From Liolophura sinensis (Eukaryota > Mollusca > Polyplacophora > Chitonida > Chitonidae), in contig NW_027018480.1 of NCBI RefSeq assembly GCF_032854445.1, positions 1 to 22,758 of the forward strand: a stretch of 22,758 bases of DNA. Direction: 5' to 3'. The translations under genes and the position numbers were made by a program. A model generated the notes under the pieces. The model ran no database searches. It worked only from the letters and a program-made list of their open reading frames with translations, and was not told the DNA's origin. This document shows positions 1 through 10,980 of this stretch, piece by piece. Within the stretch, counting starts at the first letter, position 1. The number at the start of each line of letters is the position of its first letter.

Positions 1-550
1 CGGCTCTTACTCCATGGAAACCAGGGAAATTTGCAATCTTTCAACAGCTGCCGATGCCTGGCTCAATTCCGCATCTTTTGGCACCTTATTCATGTGGGGT
101 CTGTGGTCAGTTGTACTTTTTACAGCAGACTGTATCAAGTACCTTGTGTTTTTCACGTACAAATGGTGTGGTTTTTCTACACGTAGATAAAGACATTAAG
201 ATTGTCTTGCACTTAGAAGTAAGGCAATTGCTGGGTGAGTTAAATGGGCTTAGCCCAAAGATTTGACGTCTTCTGGGCTACCGAAGGGCACATAACTTAT
301 AGTCAAAAGTTGAATATAGTAATGACCAGTCGCGATTGTACAGAGTACAGTTTAGCCGATTTCAATTAACAAAAAGACGAAGCAAAAATGCAAAAGTGGA
401 AAAACTGTTCCAGTGCTACTAGTAAGAGGCTAATCCGACGTATTTTGTGACGAGAAATCGAATGGTGCAAACCGCGTTTCTCTCCGACCAATACTTTTGG
501 CTGTAGCGACAGATCAATGATCAATGATGTCATAATCACGTGCCCAGCAA
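1..550 (+). repeat. Monomer M1, type A
   Basis: All A markers: caatctttc, ttattcatg, cacttagaag, cttagcccaaag, cagtttag, gacgaagc, ctactagt, and the A tail with the duplicated atcaatg. It has one extra G in the run at 96-99 and a private G-to-T at 479. Confidence 0.95.
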
Positions 551-1099
551 CGGCTCTTACTCCATGGAAACCAGGATATTTGCAATTTTTTAACAGCTGC
601 CGATGCCTGGCCCAATTCCACATCTTTTGGCACCTTATAAATGTGGGTCAGTGTTTAGTTGTACTTTTTACAGCAGACTGTATCAAGTACCTTGTGTTTT
701 TTTATGTACAAATGGTGTGGTTTTTCTACACGTAGATAAAGACATTGAGATTGTCTTGGACTTAGAAGTAAGACAATTGCTGGGTGAGTGAAATGGGCTT
801 AGCCCAAAGATTTGACGTCTTCTGGGCTACCGAAGGGCACATAACTTATAGTCAAAAGTTGAATATAGTAATGACCAGTCGCGATTGTACAGAGTACAGT
901 GTAGCTGATTTCAATTAACAAAAAGACCAGGTAAAAATGCAAAAGTGGAAAAACTGTTCCAGTGCTACTGGTAAGAGGCTATTCCGACGTATTTTGTGAC
1001 GACAAATCGAATGGTGCAAACCGCGTTGCTCTCCGACCAATACTTTTGGCTGTAGTGACAATTGAATGATCATTTATGTCATAATCACGTGCCCAGCAA
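551..1099 (+). repeat. Monomer M2, type B
   Basis: B markers: gatatttgc, taacagc, ggcccaattccac, ttataaatg, tatgtac, gagtgaaatg, gaccaggt, ctattcc, gacgac. It has two compensating one-base changes: a G missing from ccaggg and an extra T in the run before atgtac. Length therefore stays 549. Confidence 0.95.
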
Positions 1100-1648
1100 C
1101 GGCTCTTACTCCATGGAAACCAGGGTAATTTGCAATTTTTCAACAGCTGCCGATGCCTGGCTCAATTCCGCATCTTTTGGCACCTTACTGAAGTGGGTCA
1201 CTGTTCAGTTGTACTTTTTTCAGCAGACTGTATCAAGTACCTTGTGTTTTTCACGTACAAATGGTGTGGTTTTTCTACACCTAGATAAAGACATTGAGAT
1301 TGTCTTGGACTTAGAAGTAAGACAATTGCTGGGTGAGTTAAATGGGCTTAGCCGATAGATTTGACGTCTTCTGGGCTACCGAAGGGCACATAACTTATAG
1401 TCAAAAGTTGAATATAGTAATGACCGGTCGCGATTGTACAGAGTACAGTGTAGCCAATTTCAATTAACAAAACGACCAGGCAAACATGCAAAAGTGGAAA
1501 AACTGTTCCAGTGCTGCTGGTAAGAGGCTAATCCGACGTATTTTGTGACGAGAAATCGAATGGTGCAAACCGCGTTGCTCTCCGACCAATACTTTTGGCT
1601 GTAGTGACAATTGAATGATAATTTATGTCATAATCACGTGCCCAGCAA
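1100..1648 (+). repeat. Monomer M3, type C
   Basis: C markers: ttactgaag, ttttttcagc, gacttag, cttagccgatag, and a tail ending gataattt. Private variants include gggtaattt, gtcactgtt, acacctag and gaccggtcg. It shares aaaacgaccaggcaaac with M19. Confidence 0.95.
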
Positions 1649-2182
1649 CGGCTCTTACTCCATGGAAACCAGGGAAAGCTGCCGATGCCTGGCTCTATTC
1701 CGCATCTTTTGGCACCTTACTGAAGTGTGGTCAGTGTTCAGTTGTACTTTTTACAGCAGACTGTATCAAGTACCTTGTGGTTTTCACGTACAAATGGTGT
1801 GGTTTTTCTACACGTAGATAAAGACATTGAGATTGTCTTGCACATAGAAGTAAGGCAATTGCTGGGTGAGTTAAATGGGATTGGCCCAAAGATTTGACGT
1901 CTTCTGGGCTACCGAAGGGCACATAACTTATAGTCAAAAGTTGAATATAGTAATGACCAGTCGCGATTGTACAGAGTGCAGTGTAGCCCGATTTCAATTA
2001 ACAAAAAGACCAGGCAAAAATGCAAAAGTGGAAAAACTGTTCCAGTGCTGCTGGTAAGAGGCTAATCCGACGTATTTTGTGACGACAAATCGAATGGTGC
2101 AAACCGCGTTGCTCTCCGACCAATACTTTTGGCTGTCGTGACAATTGAATGATCATTTATGTCATAATCACGTGCCCAGCAA
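1649..2182 (+). repeat. Monomer M4, type D with 17-bp deletion
   Basis: D markers: ctctattcc, gtggttttcacg, cacatag, attggccc, gagtgcag, tcgtgac. At 534 bp it is the only clearly truncated monomer. About 17 bases between gggaaa and gctgccgatg are missing near 1677. Two one-base insertions (gaagtgtgg, tagcccg) partly compensate. Confidence 0.95.
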
Positions 2183-2732
2183 CGGCTCTTACTCCATGGA
2201 AACCAGGGAAATTTGCAATCTTTCAACAGCTGCCGATGCCTGGCTCAATTCCGCATCTTTTGGCACCTTATTCATGTGGGTCTGTGGTCAGTTGTACTTT
2301 TTACAGCAGACTGTATCAAGTACCTTGTGTTTTTCACGTACAAATGGTGTGGTTTTTCTACACGTAGATAAAGACATTAAGATTGTCTTGCACTTAGAAG
2401 TAAGGCAATTGCTGGGTGAGTTAAATGGGCTTAGCCCAAAGATTTGACGTCTTCTGGGCTACCGAAGGGCACATAACTTATAGTCAAAAGTTGAATATAG
2501 TAATGGACCAGTCGCGATTGTACAGAGTACAGTTTAGCCGATTTCAATTAACAAAAAGACGAAGCAAAAATGCAAAAGTGGAAAAACTGTTCCAGTGCTA
2601 CTAGTAAGAGGCTAATCCGACGTATTTTGTGACGAGAAATCGAATGGTGCAAACCGCGTTGCTCTCCGACCAATACTTTTGGCTGTAGCGACAGATCAAT
2701 GATCAATGATGTCATAATCACGTGCCCAGCAA
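2183..2732 (+). repeat. Monomer M5, type A
   Basis: Complete A copy with the gacgaagc and ACTAGT markers and the A tail. One extra G in taatggacc near 2505 makes it 550 bp. Confidence 0.95.
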
Positions 2733-3282
2733 CGGCTCTTACTCCATGGAAACCAGGGATATTTGCAATTTTTTAACAGCTGCCGATGCCTGGCCCAATT
2801 CCACATCTTTTGGCACCTTATAAATGTGGGTCAGTGTTTAGTTTGTACTTTTTACAGCAGACTGTATCAAGTACCTTGTGTTTTTTATGTACAAATGGTG
2901 TGGTTTTTCTACACGTAGATAAAGACATTGAGATTGTCATGGACTTAGAAGTAAGACAATTGCTGGGTGAGTAAAATGGGCTTAACCCAAAGATTTGACG
3001 TCTTCTGGGCTACCGAAGAGCACATAACTTATAGTCAAAAGTTGAATATAGTAATGACCAGTCGCGATTGTACAGAGTACAGTTTAGCCGATTTCAATTA
3101 ACAAAAAGACGAAGCAAAAATGCAAAAGTGGAAACACTGTTCCAGTGCTGCTGGTAAGAGGCTAATCCGACGTATTTTGTGACGAGAAATCGAATGGTGC
3201 ATACCGCGTTGCTCTCCGACCAATACTTTTGGCTGTAGTGACAATTGAATGATAATTTATGTCATAATCACGTGCCCAGCAA
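2733..3282 (+). repeat. Monomer M6, subtype B2 (mosaic)
   Basis: The head is B (taacagc, ttataaatg, tatgtac, gacttag). It then carries gagtaaaatg, cttaaccc and gaagagcac, an A-like stretch (cagtttag, gacgaagc), and a C-like end (gctgctgg, gacgag, gataattt). Private to M6 and M12: tgcataccgcg. It therefore has three tracts from different types. Confidence 0.9.
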
Positions 3283-3833
3283 CGGCTCTTACTCCATGGA
3301 AACCAGGGATATTTGCAATTTTTCAATAGCTGCCCGATGCCTGGCCCAATTCCACATCTTTTGGCACCTTATAAATGTGGGGTCAGTGTTTAGTTGTACT
3401 TTTTACAGCAGAGTGTATCAAGTACCTTGTGTTTTTTATGTACAAATGGTGCGGTTTTTCTACACGTAGATAAAGACATTGAGATTGTCTTGGACTTAGA
3501 AATAAGACAATTGCTGGGGTGAGTGAAATGGGCTTAGCCCAAAGATTTGACGTCTTCTGGGCTACGAAGGGCACATAACTTATAGTCAAAAGTTGAATAT
3601 AGTAATGACCAGTCGCGATTGTACAGAGTACAGTGTAGCCGATTTCAATTAACAAAAAGACCAGGTAAAAATGCAAAAGTGGAAAAACTGTTCCAGTGCT
3701 ACTGGTAAGAGGCTAATCCGACGTATTTTGTGACGACAAATCGAATGGTGCAAACCGCGTTGCTCTCCGACCAATACTTTTGGCTGTAGTGACAATTGAA
3801 TGATCATTTATGTCATAATCACGTGCCCAGCAA
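3283..3833 (+). repeat. Monomer M7, subtype B'
   Basis: B-like, but with caatagctg (loses the CAGCTG present in most copies), gcagagtg, ggtgcgg and gaaataag. The tail has gaccaggt and ctactgg but ctaatcc. Three one-base insertions and one deletion give 551 bp. Confidence 0.9.
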
Positions 3834-4383
3834 CGGCTCTTACTCCATGGAAACCAGGGAAATTTGCAATTTTTCAACAGCTGCCGATGCCTGGCTCAAT
3901 TTCCGCATCTTTTGGCACCTTACTGAAGTGGGTCAGTGTTCAGTTGTACTTTTTTCAGCAGACTGTATCAAGTACCTTGTGTTTTTTTTCTACAAATGGT
4001 GTGGTTTTTCTACACGTAGATAAAGACATTGAGATTGTCTTGGACTTAGAAGTAAGACAATTGCTGGGTGAGTTAAATGGGCTTAGCGATAGATTTGACG
4101 TCTTCTGGGCTACCGAAGGGCACATAACTTATAGTCAAAAGTTGAATATAGTAATGACCAGTCGCGATTGTACAGAGTACAGTGTAGCCGATTTCAATTA
4201 ACAAAAAGACCAGGCAAAAATGCAAAAGTGGAAAAACTGTTTCCAGTGCTGCTGGTAAGAGGCTAATCCGACGTATTTTGTGACGAGAAATCGAATGGTG
4301 CAAACCGCGTTGCTCTCCGACCAATACTTTTGGCTGTAGTGACAATTGAATGATAATTTATGTCATAATCACGTGCCCAGCAA
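3834..4383 (+). repeat. Monomer M8, type C
   Basis: C markers with a long uninterrupted T run before ctac in place of cacgtac, shared with M14. Private one-base indels: caatttcc, cttagcgatag, ctgtttcc. Confidence 0.93.
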
Positions 4384-4933
4384 CGGCTCTTACTCCATGG
4401 AAACCAGGGAAATTTGCAATTTTTCAACAGCTGCCGATGCCTGGCTCTATTCCGCATCTTTTGGCATCTTACTGAAGTGGGTCAGTGTTCAGTTGTACCT
4501 TTTACAGCAGACTGTATCAAGTACCTTGTGTTTTCACGTACAAATGGTGTGGTTTTTCTACACGTAGATAAAGACATTGAGATTGTCTTGCACATAGAAG
4601 TAAGGCAATTGCTGGGTGAGTTAAATGGGATTGGCCCAAAGATTTGACGTCTTCTGGGCTACCGAAGGGCACATAACTTTATAGTCAAAAGTTGAATATA
4701 GTAATGACCAGTCGCGATTGTACAGAGTGCAGTGTAGCCGATTTCAATTAACAAAAAGACCAGGCAAAAATGCAAAAGTGGAAAAACTGTTCCAGTGCTG
4801 CTTGGTAAGAGGCTAATCCGACGTATTTTGTGACCACAAATCGAATGGTGCAAACCGCGTTGCTCTCCGACCAATACTTTTGGCTGTCGTGACAATTGAA
4901 TGATCATTTATGTCATAATCACGTGCCCAGCAA
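4384..4933 (+). repeat. Monomer M9, type D
   Basis: D copy with the ggcatctt and tacctttt variants shared with M15. Private indels: gtgttttcacg, aactttata, gcttggtaag. It also has gaccacaaa instead of gacgacaaa. Confidence 0.93.
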
Positions 4934-5483
4934 CGGCTCTTACTCCATGGAAACCAGGGAAATTTGCAATCTTTCAACAGCTGCCGATGCCTGGCTCAAT
5001 TCCGCATCTTTTGGCACCTTATTCATGTGGGGTCTGTGGTCAGTTGTACTTTTTACAGCAGACTGTATCAAGTACCTTGTGGTTTTCACGTACAAATGGT
5101 GTGGTTTTTCTACACGTAGATAAAGACATTGAGATTGTCTTGCACATAGAAGTAAGGCAATTGCTGGGTGAGTTAAATGGGATTGGCCCAAAGATTTGAC
5201 GTCTTCTGGGCTACCGAAGGGCACATAACTTATAGTCAAAAGTTGAATATAGTAATGACCAGTCGCGATTGTACAGAGTGCAGTGTAGCCGATTTCAATT
5301 AACAAAAAGACCAGGCAAAAATGCAAAAGTGGAAAAACTGTTCCAGTGCTGCTGGTAAGAGGCTAATCCGACGTATTTTGTGACGACAAATCGAATGGTG
5401 CAAACCGCGTTGCTCTCCGACCAATACTTTTGGCTGTCGTGACAATTGAATGATCATTTATGTCATAATCACGTGCCCAGCAA
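4934..5483 (+). repeat. Monomer M10, A/D hybrid
   Basis: A type through the ttattcatg/gtctgtgg markers (to about 5041). D type from gtggttttcacg (about 5081) to the end (cacatag, attggccc, gagtgcag, tcgtgac). The switch lies in the shared sequence 5041-5081, monomer position about 108-148. One extra G in the gtgggg run. Confidence 0.9.
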
Positions 5484-6035
5484 CGGCTCTTACTCCATGG
5501 AAACCAGGGAAATTTGCAATCTTTCAACAGCTGCCGATGCCTGGCTCAATTCCGCATCTTTTGGCTCCTTATTCATGTGGGTCTGTTGGTCAGTTGTACT
5601 TTTTACAGCAGACTGTATCAAGTACCTTGTGTTTTTCACGTACAAAATGGTGTGGTTTTTCTACACGTAGATAAAGACATTAAGATTGTCTTGCACTTAG
5701 AAGTAAGGCAATTGCTGGGTGAGTTAAATGGGCTTAGCCCAAAGATTTGACGTCTTCTGGGCTACCGAAGGGCACATAACTTATAGTCCAAAAGTTGAAT
5801 ATAGTAATGACCAGTCGCGATTGTACAGAGTACAGTTTAGCCGATTTCAATTAACAAAAAGACGAAGCAAAAATGCAAAAGTGGAAAAACTGTTCCAGTG
5901 CTACTAGTAAGAGGCTAATCCGACGTATTTTGTGACGAGAAATCGAATGGTGCAAACCGCGTTGCTCTCCGACCAATACTTTTGGCTGTAGCGACAGATC
6001 AATGATCAATGATGTCATAATCACGTGCCCAGCAA
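5484..6035 (+). repeat. Monomer M11, type A
   Basis: Complete A copy with ACTAGT and gacgaagc. Three extra bases (ctgttgg, acaaaatgg, agtccaaaag) make it 552 bp. It also has ggctcctta instead of ggcacctta. Confidence 0.95.
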
Positions 6036-6590
6036 CGGCTCTTTCTCCATGGAAACCAGGGATATTTGCAATTTTTTAACAGCTGCCGATGCCTGGCCCA
6101 ATTCCACATCTTTTGGCACCTTATAAATGTGGGTCAGTGTTTAGTTGTACTTTTTACAGCAGACTGTATCAAGTACCTTGTGTTTTTTATGTACAAATGG
6201 TGTGGTTTTTTCTACACGTAGATAAAGACATTGAGATTGTCTTGGACTTAGAAGTAAGACAATTGCTGGGTGAGTAAAATGGGCTTAACCCAAAGATTTG
6301 ACGTCTTCTGGGCTACCGAAGAGCACATAACTTATAGTCAAAAGTTGAATATAGTAATGACCAGTCGCGATTGTACAGAGTACAGTTTAGCCGATTTCAA
6401 TTAACAAAAAGACGAAGCAAAAATGCAAAAGTGGAAAAACTGTTCCAGTGCTGCTGGTAAGAGGCTAATCCGACGTATTTTGTGACGAGAAATCGAATGG
6501 TGCATACCGCGTTGCTCTCCGACCAATACTTTTGGCTGTAGTGACAATTGAATGATAATTTATGTCATAATCACGTGCCCAGCAACGGAA
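6036..6590 (+). repeat. Monomer M12, subtype B2
   Basis: Same three-tract mosaic as M6, including gaagagcac and tgcataccgcg. It carries one extra T in the ggttttttc run and a five-base insertion at the junction with M13 (acggaacgg, near 6586), so it is the longest copy (555 bp). Confidence 0.9.
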
Positions 6591-7137
6591 CGGCTCTTAC
6601 TCCATGGAAACCAGGGATATTTGCAATTTTTCAATAGCTGCCGATGCCTGGCCCAATTCCACATCTTTTGGCACCTTATAAATGTGGGTCAGTGTTTAGT
6701 TGTACTTTTTACAGCAGAGTGTATCAAGTACCTTGTGTTTTTTATGTACAAATGGTGCGGTTTTTCTACACGTAGATAAAGACATTGAGATTGTCTTGGA
6801 CTTAGAAATAAGACAATTGCTGGGTGAGTGAAATGGGCTTAGCCAAAGATTTGACGTCTTCTGGGCTACCGAAGGGCACATAACTTATAGTCAAAAGTTG
6901 AATATAGTAATGACCAGTCGCGATTGTACAGAGTACAGTGTAGCCGATTTCAATTAACAAAAAGACCAGGTAAAAATGCAAAAGTGGAAAAACTGTTCCA
7001 GTGCTACTGGTAAGAGGCTAATCCGACGTATTTTGTGACGACAAATCGAATGGTGCAAACCGCGTTGCTCTCCGACCAATACTTTTGGCTGTAGTGACAA
7101 TTGAATGATCATTTATGTCATAATCACGTGCCAGCAA
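6591..7137 (+). repeat. Monomer M13, subtype B'
   Basis: Carries the M7 markers caatagctg, gcagagtg, ggtgcgg and gaaataag. Two one-base deletions (cttagccaaag, gtgccagc) give 547 bp. CACGTG is intact. Confidence 0.9.
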
Positions 7138-7686
7138 CGGCTCTTACTCCATGGAAACCAGGGAAATTTGCAATTTTTCAACAGCTGCCGATGCCTGGCT
7201 CAATTCCGCATCTTTTGGCACCTTACTGAAGTGGGTCAGTGTTCAGTTGTACTTTTTTCAGCAGACTGTATCAAGTACCTTGTGTTTTTTTTCTACAAAT
7301 GGTGTGGTTTTTCTACACGTAGATAAAGACATTGAGATTGTCTTGGACTTAGAAGTAAGACAATTGCTGGGTGAGTTAAATGGGCTTAGCCGATAGATTT
7401 GACCTTCTTCTGGGCTACCGAAGGGCACATAACTTATAGTCAAAAGTTGAATATAGTAATGACCAGTCCGCGATTGTACAGAGTACAGTGTAGCCGATTT
7501 CATTAACAAAAAGACCAGGCAAAAATGCAAAAGTGAAAAACTGTTCCAGTGCTGCTGGTAAGAGGGCTAATCCGACGTATTTTGTGACGAGAAATCGAAT
7601 GGTGCAACCGCGTTGCTCTCCGACCAATACTTTTGGCTGTAGTGACAATTGAATGATAATTTATGTCATAATCACGTGCCCAGCAA
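7138..7686 (+). repeat. Monomer M14, type C
   Basis: C copy with the M8-type long T run. It has several one-base changes (gaccttc replacing gacgtc, agtccgcg, tttcattaac, agtgaaaaac, gagggc, gcaaccgc) whose length effects cancel. It is the only copy in which I see the GACGTC core lost. Confidence 0.93.
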
Positions 7687-8236
7687 CGGGCTCTTACTCC
7701 ATGGAAACCAGGGAAATTTGCAATTTTTCAACAGCTGCCGATGCCTGGCTCTATTCCGCATCTTTTGGCATCTTACTGAAGTGGGTCAGTGTTCAGTTGT
7801 ACCTTTTACAGCAGACTGTATCAAGTACCTTGTGGTTTTCACGTACAAATGGTGTGGTTTTTCTACACGTAGATAAAGACATTGAGATTGTCTTGCACAT
7901 AGAAGTAAGGCAATTGCTGGGTGAGTTAAATGGGATTGGCCCAAAGATTTGACGTCTTCTGGGCTACCGAAGGGCACATAACTTATAGTCAAAAGTTGAA
8001 TATAGTAATGACCAGTCGCGATTGTACAGAGTGCAGTGTAGCCGGTTTCAATTAACAAAAAGACAGGCAAAAATGCAAAAGTGGAAAAACTGTTCCAGTG
8101 CTGCTGGTAAGAGGCTAATCCGACGTATTTCGTGACGACAAATCGAATGGTGCAAACCGCGTTGCTCTCCGACCAATTACTTTTGGCTGTCGTGACAATT
8201 GAATGATCATTTATGTCATAATCACGTGCCCAGCAA
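7687..8236 (+). repeat. Monomer M15, type D
   Basis: D copy with ggcatctt and tacctttt (as M9) and agccggtttc. Private changes: cggg at its start, agacaggc, tatttcgtg, caattactt. Confidence 0.93.
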
Positions 8237-8784
8237 CGGCTCTTACTCCATGGAAACCAGGAATTTGCAATCTTTCAACAGCTGCCGATGCCTGGCTCAA
8301 TTCCGCATCTTTTGGCACCTTATTCATGTGGGTCTGTGGTCAGTTGTACTTTTTACAGCAGACTGTATCAAGTACCTTGTGTTTTTCACGTACAAATGGT
8401 GTGGTTTTTCTACACGTAGATAAAGACATTAAGATTGTCTTGCACTTAGAAGTAAGGCAATTGCTGGGTGAGTTAAATTGGGCTTAGCATAAAGATTTGA
8501 CGTCGTCTGGGCTACCGAAGGGCACATAACTTATAGTCAAAAGTTGAATATAGTAATGACCAGTCGCGATTGTACAGAGTACAGTGTAGCCGATTTCAAT
8601 TAACAAAAAGACCAGGCAAAAATGCAAAAGTGGAAAAACTGTTCCAGTGCTGCTGGTAAGAGGCTAATCCGACGTATTTTGTGACGAGAAATCGAATGGT
8701 GCAAACCGCGTTGCTCTCCGACCAATACTTTTGGCTGTAGTGACAATTGAATGATAATTTATGTCATAATCACGTGCCCAGCAA
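8237..8784 (+). repeat. Monomer M16, A/C hybrid
   Basis: A type to about 8455 (ttattcatg, cattaag, cacttag). It then has a distinctive cttagcataaag with gacgtcgtc, then C type (cagtgtag, gaccaggc, gctgctgg, gataattt). The same hybrid recurs as M25, so it was copied after forming. Indels near both ends of the A part. Confidence 0.9.
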
Positions 8785-9333
8785 CGGCTCTTACTCCATG
8801 GAAACCAGGGAAATTTGCAATCTTTCAACAGCTGCCGATGCCTGGCTCAATTCCGCATCTTTTGGCACCTTATTCATGTGGGTCTGTGGTCAGTTGTACT
8901 TTTTACAGCAGACTGTATCAAGTACCTTGTGTTTTTCACGTACAAATGGTGTGGTTTTTCTACACGTAGATAAAGACATTAAGATTGTCTTGCACTTAGA
9001 AGTAAGGCAATTGCTGGGTGAGTTAAATGGGCTTAGTCCAAAGATTTGACGTCTTCTGGGCTACCGAAGGGCACATAACTTATAGTCAAAAGTTGAATAT
9101 AGTAATGACCAGTCGCGATTGTACAGAGTACAGTTTAGCCGATTTCAATTAACAAAAAGACCAGGCAAAAATGCAAAAGTGGAAAAACTGTTCCAGTGCT
9201 ACTAGTAAGAGGCTAATCCGACGTATTTTGTGACGAGAAATCGAATGGTGCAAACCGCGTTGCTCTCCGACCAATACTTTTGGCTGTAGCGACAGATCAA
9301 TGATCAATGATGTCATAATCACGTGCCCAGCAA
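8785..9333 (+). repeat. Monomer M17, type A
   Basis: A copy with cttagtccaaag and gaccaggc (rather than gacgaagc), both shared with M27. ACTAGT present, A tail intact. First of an uninterrupted run of 22 monomers that are exactly 549 bp. Confidence 0.95.
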
Positions 9334-9882
9334 CGGCTCTTACTCCATGGAAACCAGGGATATTTGCAATTTTTTAACAGCTGCCGATGCCTGGCCCAAT
9401 TCCACATCTTTTGGCACCTTATAAATGTGGGTCAGTGTTTAGTTGTACTTTTTACAGCAGACTGTATCAAGTACCTTGTGTTTTTTATGTACAAATGGTG
9501 TGGTTTTTCTACACGTAGATAAAGACATTGAGATTGTCTTGGACTTAGAAGTAAGACAATTGCTGGGTGAGTGAAATGGGCTTAGCCCAAAGATTTGACG
9601 TCTTCTGGGCTACCGAAGGGCACATAACTTATAGTCAAAAGTTGAATATAGTAATGACCAGTCGCGATTGTACAGAGTACAGTGTAGCCGATTTCAATTA
9701 ACAAAAAGACCAGGTAAAAATGCAAAAGTGGAAAAACTGTTCCAGTGCTACTGGTAAGAGGCTATTCCGACGTATTTTGTGACGAGAAATCGAATGGTGC
9801 AAACCGCGTTGCTCTCCGACCAATACTTTTGGCTGTAGTGACAATTGAATGATAATTTATGTCATAATCACGTGCCCAGCAA
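9334..9882 (+). repeat. Monomer M18, type B (C-like end)
   Basis: B throughout (taacagc, ttataaatg, tatgtac, gaccaggt, ctattcc), but the last ~100 bases read gacgag and gataattt as in C. Confidence 0.9.
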
Positions 9883-10431
9883 CGGCTCTTACTCCATGGA
9901 AACCAGGGAAATTTGCAATTTTTCAACAGCTGCCGATGCCTGGCTCTATTCCGCATCTTTTGGCACCTTACTGAAGTGGGTCAGTGTTCAGTTGTACTTT
10001 TTACAGCAGACTGTATCAAGTACCTTGTGGTTTTCACGTACAAATGGTGTGGTTTTTCTACACGTAGATAAAGACATTGAGATTGTCTTGGACTTAGAAG
10101 TAAGACAATTGCTGGGTGAGTTAAATGGGCTTAGCCGATAGATTTGACGTCTTCTGGGCTACCGAAGGGCACATAACTTATAGTCAAAAGTTGAATATAG
10201 TAATGACCAGTCGCGATTGTACAGAGTACAGTGTAGCCGATTTCAATTAACAAAACGACCAGGCAAACATGCAAAAGTGGAAAAACTGTTCCAGTGCTGC
10301 TGGTAAGAGGCTAATCCGACGTATTTTGTGACGAGAAATCGAATGGTGCAAACCGCGTTGCTCTCCGACCAATACTTTTGGCTGTCGTGACAATTGAATG
10401 ATCATTTATGTCATAATCACGTGCCCAGCAA
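9883..10431 (+). repeat. Monomer M19, D/C hybrid
   Basis: D head (ctctattcc, gtggttttcacg) to about 10041. C from gacttag at about 10090 (cttagccgatag, aaaacgaccaggcaaac, gacgag). The end is D-like again (tcgtgac, gatcattt). It occupies the C position of the tetramer. Confidence 0.9.
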
Positions 10432-10980
10432 CGGCTCTTACTCCATGGAAACCAGGGAAATTTGCAATTTTTCAACAGCTGCCGATGCCTGGCTCTATTC
10501 CGCATCTTTTGGCACCTTACTGAAGTGGGTCAGTGTTCAGTTGTACTTTTTACAGCAGACTGTATCAAGTACCTTGTGGTTTTCACGTACAAATGGTGTG
10601 GTTTTTCTACACGTAGATAAAGACATTGAGATTGTCTTGCACATAGAAGTAAGGCAATTGCTGGGTGAGTTAAATGGGATTGGCCCAAAGATTTGACGTC
10701 TTCTGGGCTACCGAAGGGCACATAACTTATAGTCAAAAGTTGAATATAGTAATGACCAGTCGCGATTGTACAGAGTGCAGTGTAGCCGATTTCAATTAAC
10801 AAAAAGACCAGGCAAAAATGCAAAAGTGGAAAAACTGTTCCAGTGCTGCTGGTAAGAGGCTAATCCGACGTATTTTGTGACGACAAATCGAATGGTGCAA
10901 ACCGCGTTGCTCTCCGACCAATACTTTTGGCTGTCGTGACAATTGAATGATCATTTATGTCATAATCACGTGCCCAGCAA
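10432..10980 (+). repeat. Monomer M20, type D
   Basis: Complete D copy and a good D reference: ctctattcc, gtggttttcacg, cacatag, attggccc, gagtgcag, gacgac, tcgtgac, gatcattt. I count 19 CpG in it. Confidence 0.95.
10690..10776. other. Near-invariant 87-bp block of the monomer (representative, M20)
   Basis: From gatttgacgtc to tacagagt (monomer position about 259-345), types A, B, C and D have no fixed type-specific differences. The flanking 100-250 bases carry many. Exceptions are subtype changes (gaagagcac in M6, M12, M22; gacgtcgtc in M16, M25) and scattered private changes. Candidate for a protein-binding or otherwise constrained segment. Frequent conversion could give the same pattern. 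Confidence 0.5.

Larger units (their letters stand above)
2183..5483 (+). repeat. Six-monomer block, copy 1 (A-B2-B'-C-D-A/D)
   Basis: Monomers M5-M10. It shares private variants, in the same order, with the next 3.3 kb. Both B2 copies have tgcataccgcg and gaagagcac. Both B' copies have caatagctg, gcagagtg and ggtgcgg. Both C copies have an uninterrupted T run ending ttctac. Both D copies have ggcatctt and a tacctttt variant. The first five monomers are the strongly matched part. The sixth is A/D here and A/C in copy 2. Inferred to be a segmental tandem duplication made by unequal exchange. Confidence 0.88.
5484..8784 (+). repeat. Six-monomer block, copy 2 (A-B2-B'-C-D-A/C)
   Basis: Monomers M11-M16, offset by 3301 bases from copy 1 and carrying the same subtype-specific substitutions in each of the first five monomers. 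One-base indels are not shared between the two copies (for example the ccc at 3333-3335 is absent here, and a five-base insertion near 6586 is absent in copy 1). They therefore arose after the duplication or are sequencing errors. Confidence 0.88.

Noticed and set aside
10890-10920. CENP-B box in the monomer (attcgattt on the minus strand resembles the start)
   Set aside because: The CGGG part of the consensus is not present at the required spacing, so it is not a CENP-B box. Centromeric identity cannot be claimed from sequence.
10432-10980. Monomer as an internal trimer of 183-bp subrepeats
   Set aside because: Comparing segments offset by about 183 bases shows no alignment by eye. Only very short local duplications (atcaatg twice in the A tail) are visible.
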